This document shows, piece after piece, positions 42,325 through 50,555 of a stretch of DNA of 64,000 nucleotides. How positions within the stretch are numbered: the stretch's first letter is position 1; the number at the start of each line of letters is the position of its first letter. A model generated the notes under the pieces. The model had not been told where the DNA came from. It did no database searches and was given only the letters and a program-made list of their open reading frames with translations. The stretch is taken from assembly GCA_018266775.1 (NCBI GenBank), contig JAFDZS010000011.1:131245-195244 (forward strand), in the 5' to 3' direction. This DNA comes from Bacteroidota bacterium. GTDB taxonomy: Bacteria > Bacteroidota > Bacteroidia > Chitinophagales > Chitinophagaceae. The position numbers and the translations under genes were made by a program.

Positions 42325-44163
42325 CTATTGTCTTTCGGCCTGTTGCCTGTTATACATTTCAGTGTAAATACCGTTCTGCTGTAATAAGGTTTCATGCGTT
42401 CCTTCCTCAGCAATCAGGCCATCGTCCAGCACCACAATTTTATCGAATTTAAACAGTGAAAAAATCCGGTGGGTGATGATCAGTGCAGTTTTATTTTCGA
42501 GGTAATGATATAAGTTTTCAATGATCTCTTTTTCGGTACGGGCATCCACGGCACTCAGGCAGTCATCAAACACTACAATCTCAGGGTTCTTAATCAGCGC
42601 CCTTGCAATGGAAATGCGCTGCTTTTGTCCGCCGCTGAGTGTTACACCGCGTTCCCCAATCATGGTATCGTACTGGTGTTGAAAACGGCCAATTTCATTA
42701 TGAACACTTGCCTGTTTCGCAGCAGTTTCAACAGCTTCCTGCGAGGCTTCTTCCACGCCAAACCTGATATTGTTGCTCACCGTATCGCTGAAGAGAAAAA
42801 CATCCTGCGGTACATAACTGATCTGTTTTCTCAATGAAGCCAGGTCAATTTTATTTACCGGAACGCCATCGTAAGTAATCATGCCCTGCTGAGGATCATA
42901 CATGCGCAACAGCAATTGCGCCAGTGTGGATTTGCCTGAGCCTGTACGCCCAATAATCGCCACCTTCTCTCCTTTCTTTATCTGCAACGAAAAATTCTTT
43001 ATTGCCCTGATGCCCGTATGCGGATAAATAAAATCTACATTGGTAAAGCTGATATTGCCCTGCAATACCGGCTGCAGTTTTTCTTCACTGTTGTTGATCT
43101 GTGGTTCTGTCAGCAAAAATTCATTGATCCTTTTTTGAGAGGCCGCTGCACGCTGCATCATACTGGCTGTCCATCCAATGGCGCTTACCGGAAAGGTGAG
43201 CATTTGTATATATAATACGAACTCCGCAATAGTTCCTTCTGTTATTAACCCGGTTTGCATTCCGTTTGCCTTGTTATGCACAATATCCAGGCAACCCGCA
43301 GTGATAGTAATGATGGTGCTTAACCCAATCAATAATGCCATACTGGGAAAATAAATGGCTTCTGTTTTTGCCAGGCTTAATGCATTATTGCGGTATGCTT
43401 CACTGTTCTTTTTAAAAAAACCCATCATGGCTTTTTCCTGCACATAAGATTTAATGACCCTGATGCCCGAATAAGATTCCTGTGCGTTGGTGGTAAGGTC
43501 GCTGAGCAATGCCTGTATCCGTTCGCTTTTTTTATTGATGATGGTATTGACAAAATAAATGGTAATGGCCAGCAATGGCAGCGGCGCCAGTGCATACAAT
43601 GTTAACTTCGGGCTGGCTTTGTACATAAAGAACACACTGAAGCCAATAACAGCAGCAAGGTTAATAAAATACATCAACGCAGGCCCGGTGTACATTCTAA
43701 CCCGGCTTACATCTTCTGCAATGCGGTTCATAAGGTCGCCGGTGCTGTGGGTTTTATAAAAATTGGTATCCAGTTTTTGATAGTGGGCAAAAATCTCGTT
43801 CTTCTGGTCGTATTCAATATGGCGGCTCATTACAATAATGGTTTGCCGCATCAGGAACATAAATAAACCACTGATGATGGCCAACGCAAACAGGGAAATA
43901 CCTGCCAATAAAATGCGGTTGTCGTGATTTGCTTCAAAAAAATGAATGAATTGAGCAACCAGCCAGTCATAATTCTTTTCGGATCCACCGGTAGCTGCAT
44001 GTGCGTTGGTTTTTAATGATTGCACCACCGTGTTCACCACATAACTGGTGATCTGCGGGGCCAGTATCCTGAAATAATTGGTAAGAACAACAAATACGAT
44101 ACCCAGCAAAAAAAGCCAGCGGTATTTCCAAAAGTATTTGCGGAGCGAGCGGAGGTGTTTCAT
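42325..44163 (-). CDS. ABC transporter, permease-ATPase half-transporter (MsbA-like)
   Basis: 612 residues from ATG 44163. An N-terminal six-helix transmembrane domain (about 1-330) is fused to an ATPase: Walker A GRTGSGKS, signature LSGGQKQR, Walker B IVVFDDCLSAVD and H-loop ITHR. Such homodimeric exporters move lipids, peptides or drugs. A perfect -7 box (TACCTTTG, 44177-44170 on this strand) ends six bases before the ATG, so the mRNA would be leaderless. The substrate is not determinable. Confidence 0.92.
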   Translation of the reverse strand: MKHLRSLRKYFWKYRWLFLLGIVFVVLTNYFRILAPQITSYVVNTVVQSLKTNAHAATGGSEKNYDWLVAQFIHFFEANHDNRILLAGISLFALAIISGLFMFLMRQTIIVMSRHIEYDQKNEIFAHYQKLDTNFYKTHSTGDLMNRIAEDVSRVRMYTGPALMYFINLAAVIGFSVFFMYKASPKLTLYALAPLPLLAITIYFVNTIINKKSERIQALLSDLTTNAQESYSGIRVIKSYVQEKAMMGFFKKNSEAYRNNALSLAKTEAIYFPSMALLIGLSTIITITAGCLDIVHNKANGMQTGLITEGTIAEFVLYIQMLTFPVSAIGWTASMMQRAAASQKRINEFLLTEPQINNSEEKLQPVLQGNISFTNVDFIYPHTGIRAIKNFSLQIKKGEKVAIIGRTGSGKSTLAQLLLRMYDPQQGMITYDGVPVNKIDLASLRKQISYVPQDVFLFSDTVSNNIRFGVEEASQEAVETAAKQASVHNEIGRFQHQYDTMIGERGVTLSGGQKQRISIARALIKNPEIVVFDDCLSAVDARTEKEIIENLYHYLENKTALIITHRIFSLFKFDKIVVLDDGLIAEEGTHETLLQQNGIYTEMYNRQQAERQ

Positions 44164-44169
44164 TCCCTG

Positions 44170-44177
44170 CAAAGGTA
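44170..44177 (-). promoter_or_regulatory. -7 promoter box of the ABC transporter gene
   Basis: TACCTTTG on the minus strand, exact consensus, six bases before the start codon. Confidence 0.55.
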
Positions 44178-44248
44178 CTCAGGTTAATGGATAATTACCG
44201 GGCCAGGCAATGAAAAATTGATAAACGGGAAAATGATCAATAGATAAT

Positions 44249-44343
44249 GAATAATTGATAATGGACAATAGTTTTAATAGTGAACCGTTTTACATATCCC
44301 CTGCAGTTTTAATTATCCATTGTCTAATTATCCGTTATTCATT
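44249..44343. repeat. Inverted AT-rich repeat tract
   Basis: ATAATGAATAATTGATAATG with GACAAT (from about 44245) recurs inverted as AATTATCCATTGTC...GTTATTCATT (44310-44343). Related tracts occur between nuo genes. Confidence 0.5.
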
Positions 44344-44345
44344 TT

Positions 44346-44774
44346 TTAAGAATGTATGTAATTCTGCAGATGTTCAATTGTTTCCTTTTGTGTCAGTATG
44401 GTTTCTTTGATGACATCATTGATGGAAATGATACCACAAAGTTCATCATTCTCAAACACAGGCAGGTAGCGGATGTTATTTTCACTCATGATCTGCATAC
44501 AGGTTTCTAAAGAGTTATCCGGGGTGATTCTTGGCAAACCGGTACTCATAATTTCTCTTACAGATGTACTGGTGGATGATTTGCCTTTTAATATCACTTT
44601 ACGGGCATAATCCCTTTCAGTGAGTACACCAATGTATTTTCCGTTTTCCATTACAACAATAGAGCCGATATTTTTATCGGCCATTTGTTTCAATGCATCC
44701 AGCACACTTACTTCCGGCGTAATGGTTATTACACTGCTACCCTTTCTGCTGAGAATTTGCGATACTTTTTTCAT
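44346..44774 (-). CDS. CBS-domain protein
   Basis: 142 residues from ATG 44774. Two CBS motifs cover the whole protein: ITPEVSVLDALKQMADKNIGSIVVMENGKYIGVLTERDYARKVI and ITPDNSLETCMQIMSENNIRYLPVFENDELCGIISINDVIKE. CBS pairs bind adenosine nucleotides to sense energy state. No catalytic domain is attached, so it is a regulator of unknown target. It is divergent from nuoA. Confidence 0.9.
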   Translation of the reverse strand: MKKVSQILSRKGSSVITITPEVSVLDALKQMADKNIGSIVVMENGKYIGVLTERDYARKVILKGKSSTSTSVREIMSTGLPRITPDNSLETCMQIMSENNIRYLPVFENDELCGIISINDVIKETILTQKETIEHLQNYIHS

Positions 44775-44976
44775 ATCAAAAAGTTTTGGGTGTTGAAAAT
44801 AACGGTACCTGTCTGCAAGCAACAATAACCTGTTCTAAATTATCATTTTTTTGCCAACTTTTAAAAAAAATGTTTTACCGTACAAAAGATGATGCTTCTC
44901 TTTTGCATCGCTGATACTGCTTCTTCATTGAAATGATTTTCATCAGGTTGAACAAAAAATATTGATGGTTTGAAGT

Positions 44977-44995
44977 TTTGTTCCCTATTTTAGCA
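44977..44995 (+). promoter_or_regulatory. Possible nuoA promoter
   Basis: TATTTTAGC (44986-44994) approximates the -7 box 33 bases before nuoA. Upstream TTTG boxes are spaced too short, so the call is weak. Confidence 0.3.
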
Positions 44996-45027
44996 GTAAC
45001 TTCATTTTTACTAAAACGATTCTAATT

Positions 45028-45378
45028 ATGGGTGCATCTTCCATGATTATTCTGATACTTGCAGCACTGGCATTTTCCATATTTGCCATCCTTATTTCAA
45101 AGGTGTTAACCAAAGCCACCACCAATAAAGCCAAAACAGAACCTTACGAATGCGGGGTGCCCACCAAAGGCCAAACGTGGATACAACTTAATGTGGGTTA
45201 TTACTTATTTGCGCTTATATTTTTGGTGTTCGATGTGGAACTGGTATTTCTTTATCCCTGGGCAGTGGTGGCACAAAAAGTAGGCTGGCTGGCATTAATA
45301 GAAATTCTCATCTTCTTCTTTATATTATTTATGGGCTTTTTATACGCACATAAAAAAGGCGCATTAAAATGGATGTAA
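45028..45378 (+). CDS. nuoA: NADH-quinone oxidoreductase subunit A
   Basis: 116 residues, three membrane helices. The loop TEPYECGVPTKGQTWIQLNVGYYLFALIFLVFDVELVFLYPWA is the hallmark of NuoA, a small membrane subunit near the quinone site of respiratory complex I. First gene of the nuo operon. The start ATG follows a possible promoter at 44986. Confidence 0.96.
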   Translation: MGASSMIILILAALAFSIFAILISKVLTKATTNKAKTEPYECGVPTKGQTWIQLNVGYYLFALIFLVFDVELVFLYPWAVVAQKVGWLALIEILIFFFILFMGFLYAHKKGALKWM

Positions 45379-45439
45379 TGTAAAAGCGGATGGCCTGTAT
45401 TATTCATACAACAAAGAAACCAAGTAACAATATTGAACC

Positions 45440-46000
45440 ATGAGCGATACTTCAAATAACCATCCTGCCGGAACCACATCGCTGGAAGCATCATTTCCAG
45501 GCCAGGTGCATGAATTGCCCGGCGGTGGTATTGTGCTGAGTAAACTGGATGATGTAATTAACTGGGCACGCTCCAATTCATTATGGCCATTAACCTTTGC
45601 CACCAGTTGCTGCGGTATTGAATATATGGCAGTGGCCGGGCCCAAATACGATTTTTCAAGATTTGGTTTTGAAGTGGCCCGTGCCTCCCCAAGGCAGGCC
45701 GATGTAATCATTATTGCCGGAACCATTGTAAATAAAATGGCGCCCGTACTGAAAAGATTATACGACCAGATGGGCGATCCGAAATATGTTATTGCAATGG
45801 GTGCCTGCGCTATCAGTGGTGGCCCATTCTTCTACAATACGTACTCTGTTGTAAAAGGGGCAGACCATGTAATACCTGTTGATGTGTATGTGGCCGGTTG
45901 CCCGCCAAGGCCGGAAGCCTTACTGCATGCGTTATTGAGCCTGCAACATAAAATTAAAAGCGGCCTTACCCGTGAGCAAATCAGGGAAGCAAAAGATTGA
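45440..46000 (+). CDS. nuoB: NADH-quinone oxidoreductase subunit B
   Basis: 186 residues. Holds the terminal [4Fe-4S] cluster N2, which passes electrons to quinone: Cys57-Cys58 in TSCCGIEYM, Cys123 in MGACAISGG and Cys154 in VAGCPPRPE are all present. Peripheral arm at the membrane junction. Starts 61 bp after nuoA. Confidence 0.97.
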   Translation: MSDTSNNHPAGTTSLEASFPGQVHELPGGGIVLSKLDDVINWARSNSLWPLTFATSCCGIEYMAVAGPKYDFSRFGFEVARASPRQADVIIIAGTIVNKMAPVLKRLYDQMGDPKYVIAMGACAISGGPFFYNTYSVVKGADHVIPVDVYVAGCPPRPEALLHALLSLQHKIKSGLTREQIREAKD

Positions 46001-46002
46001 AT

Positions 46003-46461
46003 ATGACGAACGAAGAATTGAAACTTAAAATAACAACACTGCTGCCAGAAGCAGTGTTTGAAGAAGGCGGAGAATGGCTGAACGTAAATGTTAACGCAAC
46101 AGCATGGCCTGCACTCGCCACGCAATTACTGCACGAGCCTGAACTGTATTTCAATTATCTTTTTTGTTTAACCTGCATTGACTGGAAAACACATTTGACT
46201 ATGGTGTATCACCTGGATTCCACGCAATACAGGCATAACCTGGTAATAAAAATAAAACTGGATACTAATAAACCTGAAATAGAAACCGTAAGCAACCTGT
46301 GGCGTACGGCAGAATTTCATGAACGTGAAGTGTACGAAATGTTTGGCGTGAATTTCCTCAACCATCCCGATTTGAGGTTATTGATATTGCCTGAAGGATG
46401 GGAAGGAAAAAATCCGTTGCGGAAAGATTTTGATGACCCGGTGAATATGATAAGGTTGTAG
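46003..46461 (+). CDS. nuoC: NADH-quinone oxidoreductase subunit C
   Basis: 152 residues from ATG 46003, 2 bp after nuoB. The 30-kDa subunit signature [42 protein letters not shown] is complete. It is a separate gene, not fused with nuoD as in enterobacteria. Confidence 0.95.
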   Translation: [152 protein letters not shown]

Positions 46462-46463
46462 CG

Positions 46464-46583
46464 TGAGCGGGGAATGGTGAATGGTCAATTGTGAATGGAT
46501 AATTGACAATGAACAATGGATAATAAAAAGCGGCTGTGGTCGATGGTCAAAAAACTGTCGTCTGTCGCCTATAAATAAAAAAT
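46464..46583. repeat. GTGAATGG/CAATTG repeat tract between nuoC and nuoD
   Basis: Repeated GAATGGTGAATGGTC, AATTGTGAATGGATAATTG and ACAATGAACAATGG units; no gene. Same style as at 48969-49010. Confidence 0.65.
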
Positions 46584-47699
46584 ATGTTTGAAGAAATAGG
46601 TACAACAGCTGAGGGAGATCTGCAGATTAATGTGGGGCCGCAGCACCCGGCCACGCACGGCGTGCTGCACCTTGTACTCACGCTGAATGGTGAAACAATT
46701 AAGAAAGTGGAACCACACCTTGGTTATATCCACCGCAGCATAGAGAAAATGTGTGAAAGCCTTACCTACCGCCAGTTCAGTTACGTGACCAGCCGGATGG
46801 ATTACCTCTCTTCTCACATTAACAATAATGCCTGCGCATTAATTGTGGAGAAAGGTTTACAGGTAGACGTTCCCGAAAGAGCCAAAGTGATCCGCGTGAT
46901 CATTGATGAATTGACCCGAATAGCTTCGCATGAATTATGGTGGGGAGCGATGGCGATGGACCTCGGTGCATTTACTCCCTTCTTCCACGCCTTTCGTGAA
47001 AGGGAAACCATTAATGAAATTATGGAAGAAACCTGTGGGGCAAGATTAACGATGAACTACATTGTTCCCGGTGGTTTGATGATGGACATCCACCCCAACT
47101 TCCAGAAAAAGGTAAAAAGTTTTATACAGTTATTCCGCTCCAAATTTGATGAATACAATGAACTCGTAACGGGTAATATCATTTTCCAGAACAGGATGAA
47201 AGGTGTGGGTGTATTATCACCGGAAGATGCCATCAGTTATGGTTGCACTGGTCCGGCAGCAAGAGGCAGTGGCGTAAAATGCGACATCAGGAAATTATAT
47301 CCTTATGAGATATACGATAAAGTGCAGTTTGATGAAGTACTCGAAACCGGTTGCGATTCCTTTGCACGATATATGGTGCGGTTGAAGGAAATGCTGGAAT
47401 CGATAAAGATCATAGAACAATTAATAGATAATATTCCCGAAGGTGAGTTCCAGGCAAAAACAAAAGCGGTATTGAAATTACCCAAAGGAGAATTTTACCA
47501 GCGTGTGGAAACTGCCCGTGGCGAATTGGGTGTGTACATTGTGAGTGAAGGCGGCACTACTCCCTATCGGATTAAATACCGTTCACCGGGATTTTCCAAT
47601 CTTTCAGCATTGGATCACATGGCACGCGGCAGCAAGCTCGGCGATCTTATTGCAATGATGGGAACCCTGGATTTGGTGATACCCGATATTGATCGTTAG
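46584..47699 (+). CDS. nuoD: NADH-quinone oxidoreductase subunit D
   Basis: 371 residues. The 49-kDa subunit that forms the quinone pocket with NuoB. NVGPQHPATHGVLHLVLTLNGE, EPHLGYIHRSIEKM and RGELGVYIVSEG-YRIKYRSPGF are the signature segments. Slightly shorter than many homologs (about 400). It is followed directly by a repeat-rich spacer and then nuoH, with no nuoE, nuoF or nuoG. Confidence 0.96.
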   Translation: MFEEIGTTAEGDLQINVGPQHPATHGVLHLVLTLNGETIKKVEPHLGYIHRSIEKMCESLTYRQFSYVTSRMDYLSSHINNNACALIVEKGLQVDVPERAKVIRVIIDELTRIASHELWWGAMAMDLGAFTPFFHAFRERETINEIMEETCGARLTMNYIVPGGLMMDIHPNFQKKVKSFIQLFRSKFDEYNELVTGNIIFQNRMKGVGVLSPEDAISYGCTGPAARGSGVKCDIRKLYPYEIYDKVQFDEVLETGCDSFARYMVRLKEMLESIKIIEQLIDNIPEGEFQAKTKAVLKLPKGEFYQRVETARGELGVYIVSEGGTTPYRIKYRSPGFSNLSALDHMARGSKLGDLIAMMGTLDLVIPDIDR

Positions 47700-47891
47700 G
47701 TGTTGGTTGACTGGTAGATTAATAATTTATAAGTTAATTAGTTTATTGGTTAATTCGTGTAATTGGGTTTGTAATTAGTGTAATTAGTGTTTTGAAATTG
47801 GTTTATCTAAAAAGTAAAAAAGTATATGTAAGAGAGTTGATAAGTAGCACACACTATCCATTCTCCTTAATAAAAATATCAATTATTTAAA
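47700..47891. repeat. Repeat-rich spacer where nuoEFG would be expected
   Basis: 192 bp of AT-rich simple repeats (TTAATTAGT, AATTCGTGTAATT, GTAATTAGTGTAATTAGTG, about 47735-47800). No remnant of nuoE, nuoF or nuoG coding sequence is visible. Confidence 0.7.
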
Positions 47892-48968
47892 ATGCTGAGT
47901 TTTTCTCAAATAGCAAGCGACGTAGATCAATGGTTACACAAAGTGTGCAGTCCCACATGGGCATTGGTATTTGAAATGGTGATTATCGGTGTGTCTGTAA
48001 TTGGCCTTTTTGCAGTGCTTGGCCTGGTGCTGGTGCTCATGGAAAGACGCGTAGCTGCATGGATGCAGATTCGCCTTGGCCCCAACCGTGTTGGTCCGCA
48101 GGGTTTATTACAATCGTTGGCGGATACACTAAAACTATTGGTGAAAGAAGGGATGACACCCGGCGGTTCGGATAAATTCCTGTTCAACCTCGCTCCTTTT
48201 ATTGCCATGATTGCAGCCATGCTGTTGATGGCACCAATCGCCTTTGCCAGCAATTTTCAAATCTGGAATATCAATATTGGAGTGTTATATGTTTCAGCAG
48301 TATCCTCATTATCGGTAATTGGTATTTTAATGGCTGGCTGGGCCAGCAATAACAAATATTCTTTGATGGGTGCCATGCGCAGCGGGGCACAAATTGTGAG
48401 CTATGAATTATCTGCCGGGCTTTCTATTCTCACTATTGTAGTATTAAGTGGCAATCTCGGTCTGAATGATATTGTATTATCACAAAAAGATGGCTGGTGG
48501 ATTTTTAAAGGGCATATTCCTGCCATCATTGCATTTATCATTTTTATGATTGCAGTGACTGCAGAAACCAATCGTGCACCATTTGATTTGGCTGAAGCAG
48601 AAAGTGAACTGACTGCCGGTTTCCATACGGAATACTCGGGAATGAAATTCGCATTGTTCTTCCTTGCTGAATATATCAACGTGTTTATTGTGTGCGCTAT
48701 CGGTGCTACCTTATTCCTTGGTGGATGGATGCCTTTCCACATCGGAAATTTAGAAGGTTTTAATCATGTGATGGATTATATTCCTTCAAGCATCTGGTTC
48801 TTTGGAAAAACATTTTTTTTGATTTTCCTGATCATGTGGTTCCGGTGGACGTTTCCCAGGTTACGTATCGATCAGTTATTAAACCTGGAATGGAAATATT
48901 TATTACCAATCAGTATGTTCAATATTATTTTGGTAACTGTGGTAGCGATTATGAAGTGGTATTTTTAG
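47892..48968 (+). CDS. nuoH: NADH-quinone oxidoreductase subunit H
   Basis: 358 residues, about eight membrane helices. Motifs: ERRVAAWMQIRLGPNRVGPQGLLQSLADTLKLLVKE, the cytoplasmic loop AETNRAPFDLAEAESELTAGFHTEYSGMKF, and WFRWTFPRLRIDQLL. It links the quinone site to the proton channels. First gene after the unusual gap. Confidence 0.96.
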   Translation: MLSFSQIASDVDQWLHKVCSPTWALVFEMVIIGVSVIGLFAVLGLVLVLMERRVAAWMQIRLGPNRVGPQGLLQSLADTLKLLVKEGMTPGGSDKFLFNLAPFIAMIAAMLLMAPIAFASNFQIWNINIGVLYVSAVSSLSVIGILMAGWASNNKYSLMGAMRSGAQIVSYELSAGLSILTIVVLSGNLGLNDIVLSQKDGWWIFKGHIPAIIAFIIFMIAVTAETNRAPFDLAEAESELTAGFHTEYSGMKFALFFLAEYINVFIVCAIGATLFLGGWMPFHIGNLEGFNHVMDYIPSSIWFFGKTFFLIFLIMWFRWTFPRLRIDQLLNLEWKYLLPISMFNIILVTVVAIMKWYF

Positions 48969-49035
48969 GTGAATGGTCAATGGTGAATGGTCAATAGCAA
49001 TGAACCATGAGCCACAATCGAAGATGGGAACTCAT
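48969..49035. repeat. GTGAATGGTCAATG repeat tract between nuoH and nuoI
   Basis: Two tandem units of GTGAATGGTCAATG plus degenerate remains. No gene. Confidence 0.6.
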
Positions 49036-49050
49036 TAAACTGAAACAATT

Positions 49051-49527
49051 ATGTTCATAACCAACTATATAAAAAATGTTTTTGGCGCAGTAAAATCGCT
49101 TGCTGTGGGCATGAAGCGTACGGGTTATTATTTTACGCATCATAAAGAGATCATTACTGAACAATACCCCGACAACAGGGATACGCTGGTGCTGGCAGAT
49201 CGTTTCAAAGGCGAAGTGGTGATGCCGCACAATGAAAACAATGAACACCGCTGCACCGGTTGCACAGCGTGCGAACTGGCCTGCCCCAACGGTACGATTA
49301 AAGTGGTTACGAAATTTGACATTACACCTGAAGGCAAAAAGAAAAAAGCAGTGGATAAACTGGTGTACCATTTAGAGTTGTGTACCATGTGTAATTTATG
49401 CGTGGTGGCCTGCCCCAGCGATGCCATTAAAATGGCGCCTACATTTGAACATAGTGTGTTTGACAGAAGTCAACTGACAAAAGTGCTTAATCAACCCGGA
49501 TCAAAAATTATGGATGGTGTTGAATAA
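49051..49527 (+). CDS. nuoI: NADH-quinone oxidoreductase subunit I
   Basis: 158 residues. Two [4Fe-4S] cluster motifs, CTGCTACELACPNGTIKV and CTMCNLCVVACPSDAIKM, with eight cysteines. It forms clusters N6a/N6b in the connecting arm. The ATG follows a repeat tract. Confidence 0.95.
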   Translation: MFITNYIKNVFGAVKSLAVGMKRTGYYFTHHKEIITEQYPDNRDTLVLADRFKGEVVMPHNENNEHRCTGCTACELACPNGTIKVVTKFDITPEGKKKKAVDKLVYHLELCTMCNLCVVACPSDAIKMAPTFEHSVFDRSQLTKVLNQPGSKIMDGVE

Positions 49528-49560
49528 TGGATAATTAATAATTAATAATTAATAATTAGT
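49526..49560. repeat. TTAATAAT tandem repeat between nuoI and nuoJ
   Basis: Four near-perfect copies of TTAATAAT-like 8-mers fill the 34-bp spacer. Confidence 0.8.
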
Positions 49561-49561
49561 A

Positions 49562-50080
49562 ATGGACGGTTCTACAATCATATTTTATATACTGGCAGCG
49601 CTTACGCTGGGCAGTGGTTTGCTTGCCGTAACCACACGGCAAATTTTTCGTTCAGCCATTTACCTCTTGTTTTCATTAATTGGTATTGCTGGTTTATACT
49701 TCTGGATGAACTATGATTTTATAGCCGCAGTACAGATTGTAGTGTATGTTGGCGGTATTGTGGTGCTCATTATTTTCTCCATCTTCCTCACCCATCAAAC
49801 CGGGGAGAAATTGCCCAGCCCAACGCTAAGCAGGCAATTGTTTGCAGCGCTGGCGGTATTTTGTGGAGCCGCGTTAATACTGGTTCAACTTTACCATTTT
49901 CAATATACGGGTACGACAGAAACCGCATTGGAACCCAATGTAAATAATATCGGTATGCAAATGCTCAGTACCGATGTGGGCGGCTATGCCTTACCGTTTG
50001 AAGTGGTGAGTATTTTATTGCTGGCAGCCTTAGTAGGCTGTATTGTAATTGCTTTAAGAACCAAACCCCAAACCAACTGA
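49562..50080 (+). CDS. nuoJ: NADH-quinone oxidoreductase subunit J
   Basis: 172 residues, five membrane helices. The stretch AVQIVVYVGGIVVLIIFSIFL matches the pi-bulge helix of NuoJ, and SRSAIYLL-type residues start it. Its stop overlaps the nuoK start by one base. Confidence 0.93.
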   Translation: MDGSTIIFYILAALTLGSGLLAVTTRQIFRSAIYLLFSLIGIAGLYFWMNYDFIAAVQIVVYVGGIVVLIIFSIFLTHQTGEKLPSPTLSRQLFAALAVFCGAALILVQLYHFQYTGTTETALEPNVNNIGMQMLSTDVGGYALPFEVVSILLLAALVGCIVIALRTKPQTN

Positions 50081-50391
50081 TGCATCCCGGATTAGGACAA
50101 ATATTATTTATCAGCACTGCACTGTTCTTTATAGGTGTGTATGGGTTTTTAACCCGGCGCAACCTGGTTACCATGCTCATGAGTATAGAACTGATATTGA
50201 ACAGCGTGAACCTGAACTTCATTGCCTTCAACAAATATTTGTGGGCGAACAGGCTGGATGGATTATTCTTCACCATTTTTATTATTGCCATTGCTGCTGC
50301 CGAAGCAGCTGTGGCCATCGCCATCATCATCAACCTGTACCGCAGCCACGGTTCTATTGATGTGGAAAATGCAGAAGAATTAAAATATTAA
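50080..50391 (+). CDS. nuoK: NADH-quinone oxidoreductase subunit K
   Basis: 103 residues, three membrane helices with the conserved glutamates in MSIELILNSVNLNFIAF and AAAEAAVAIAI, needed for proton transfer. ATG overlaps the nuoJ stop (TGATG). Confidence 0.95.
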   Translation: MHPGLGQILFISTALFFIGVYGFLTRRNLVTMLMSIELILNSVNLNFIAFNKYLWANRLDGLFFTIFIIAIAAAEAAVAIAIIINLYRSHGSIDVENAEELKY

Positions 50392-50519
50392 TACTGCCCG
50401 CACTTATAGCCGGAGCAGGAGAATGAAATGATTTTTGTGAAAATGAATCAGCAGCAGATAAGAAATATAAAATGAAATGCTTAAATACTAACGTTTAACA
50501 ATAAAACAAAAACCCGGTC

Positions 50520-50540
50520 TCCCTTTCTGCCGGAAAGGGA
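50520..50540 (+). promoter_or_regulatory. 8-bp hairpin before nuoL
   Basis: TCCCTTTC (50520-50527) and GAAAGGGA (50533-50540) form a stem 15 bp ahead of the nuoL ATG. It may affect processing or translation, or be a relic of a dispersed repeat. Confidence 0.45.
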
Positions 50541-50555
50541 ACAAGGGTGAGGCCT

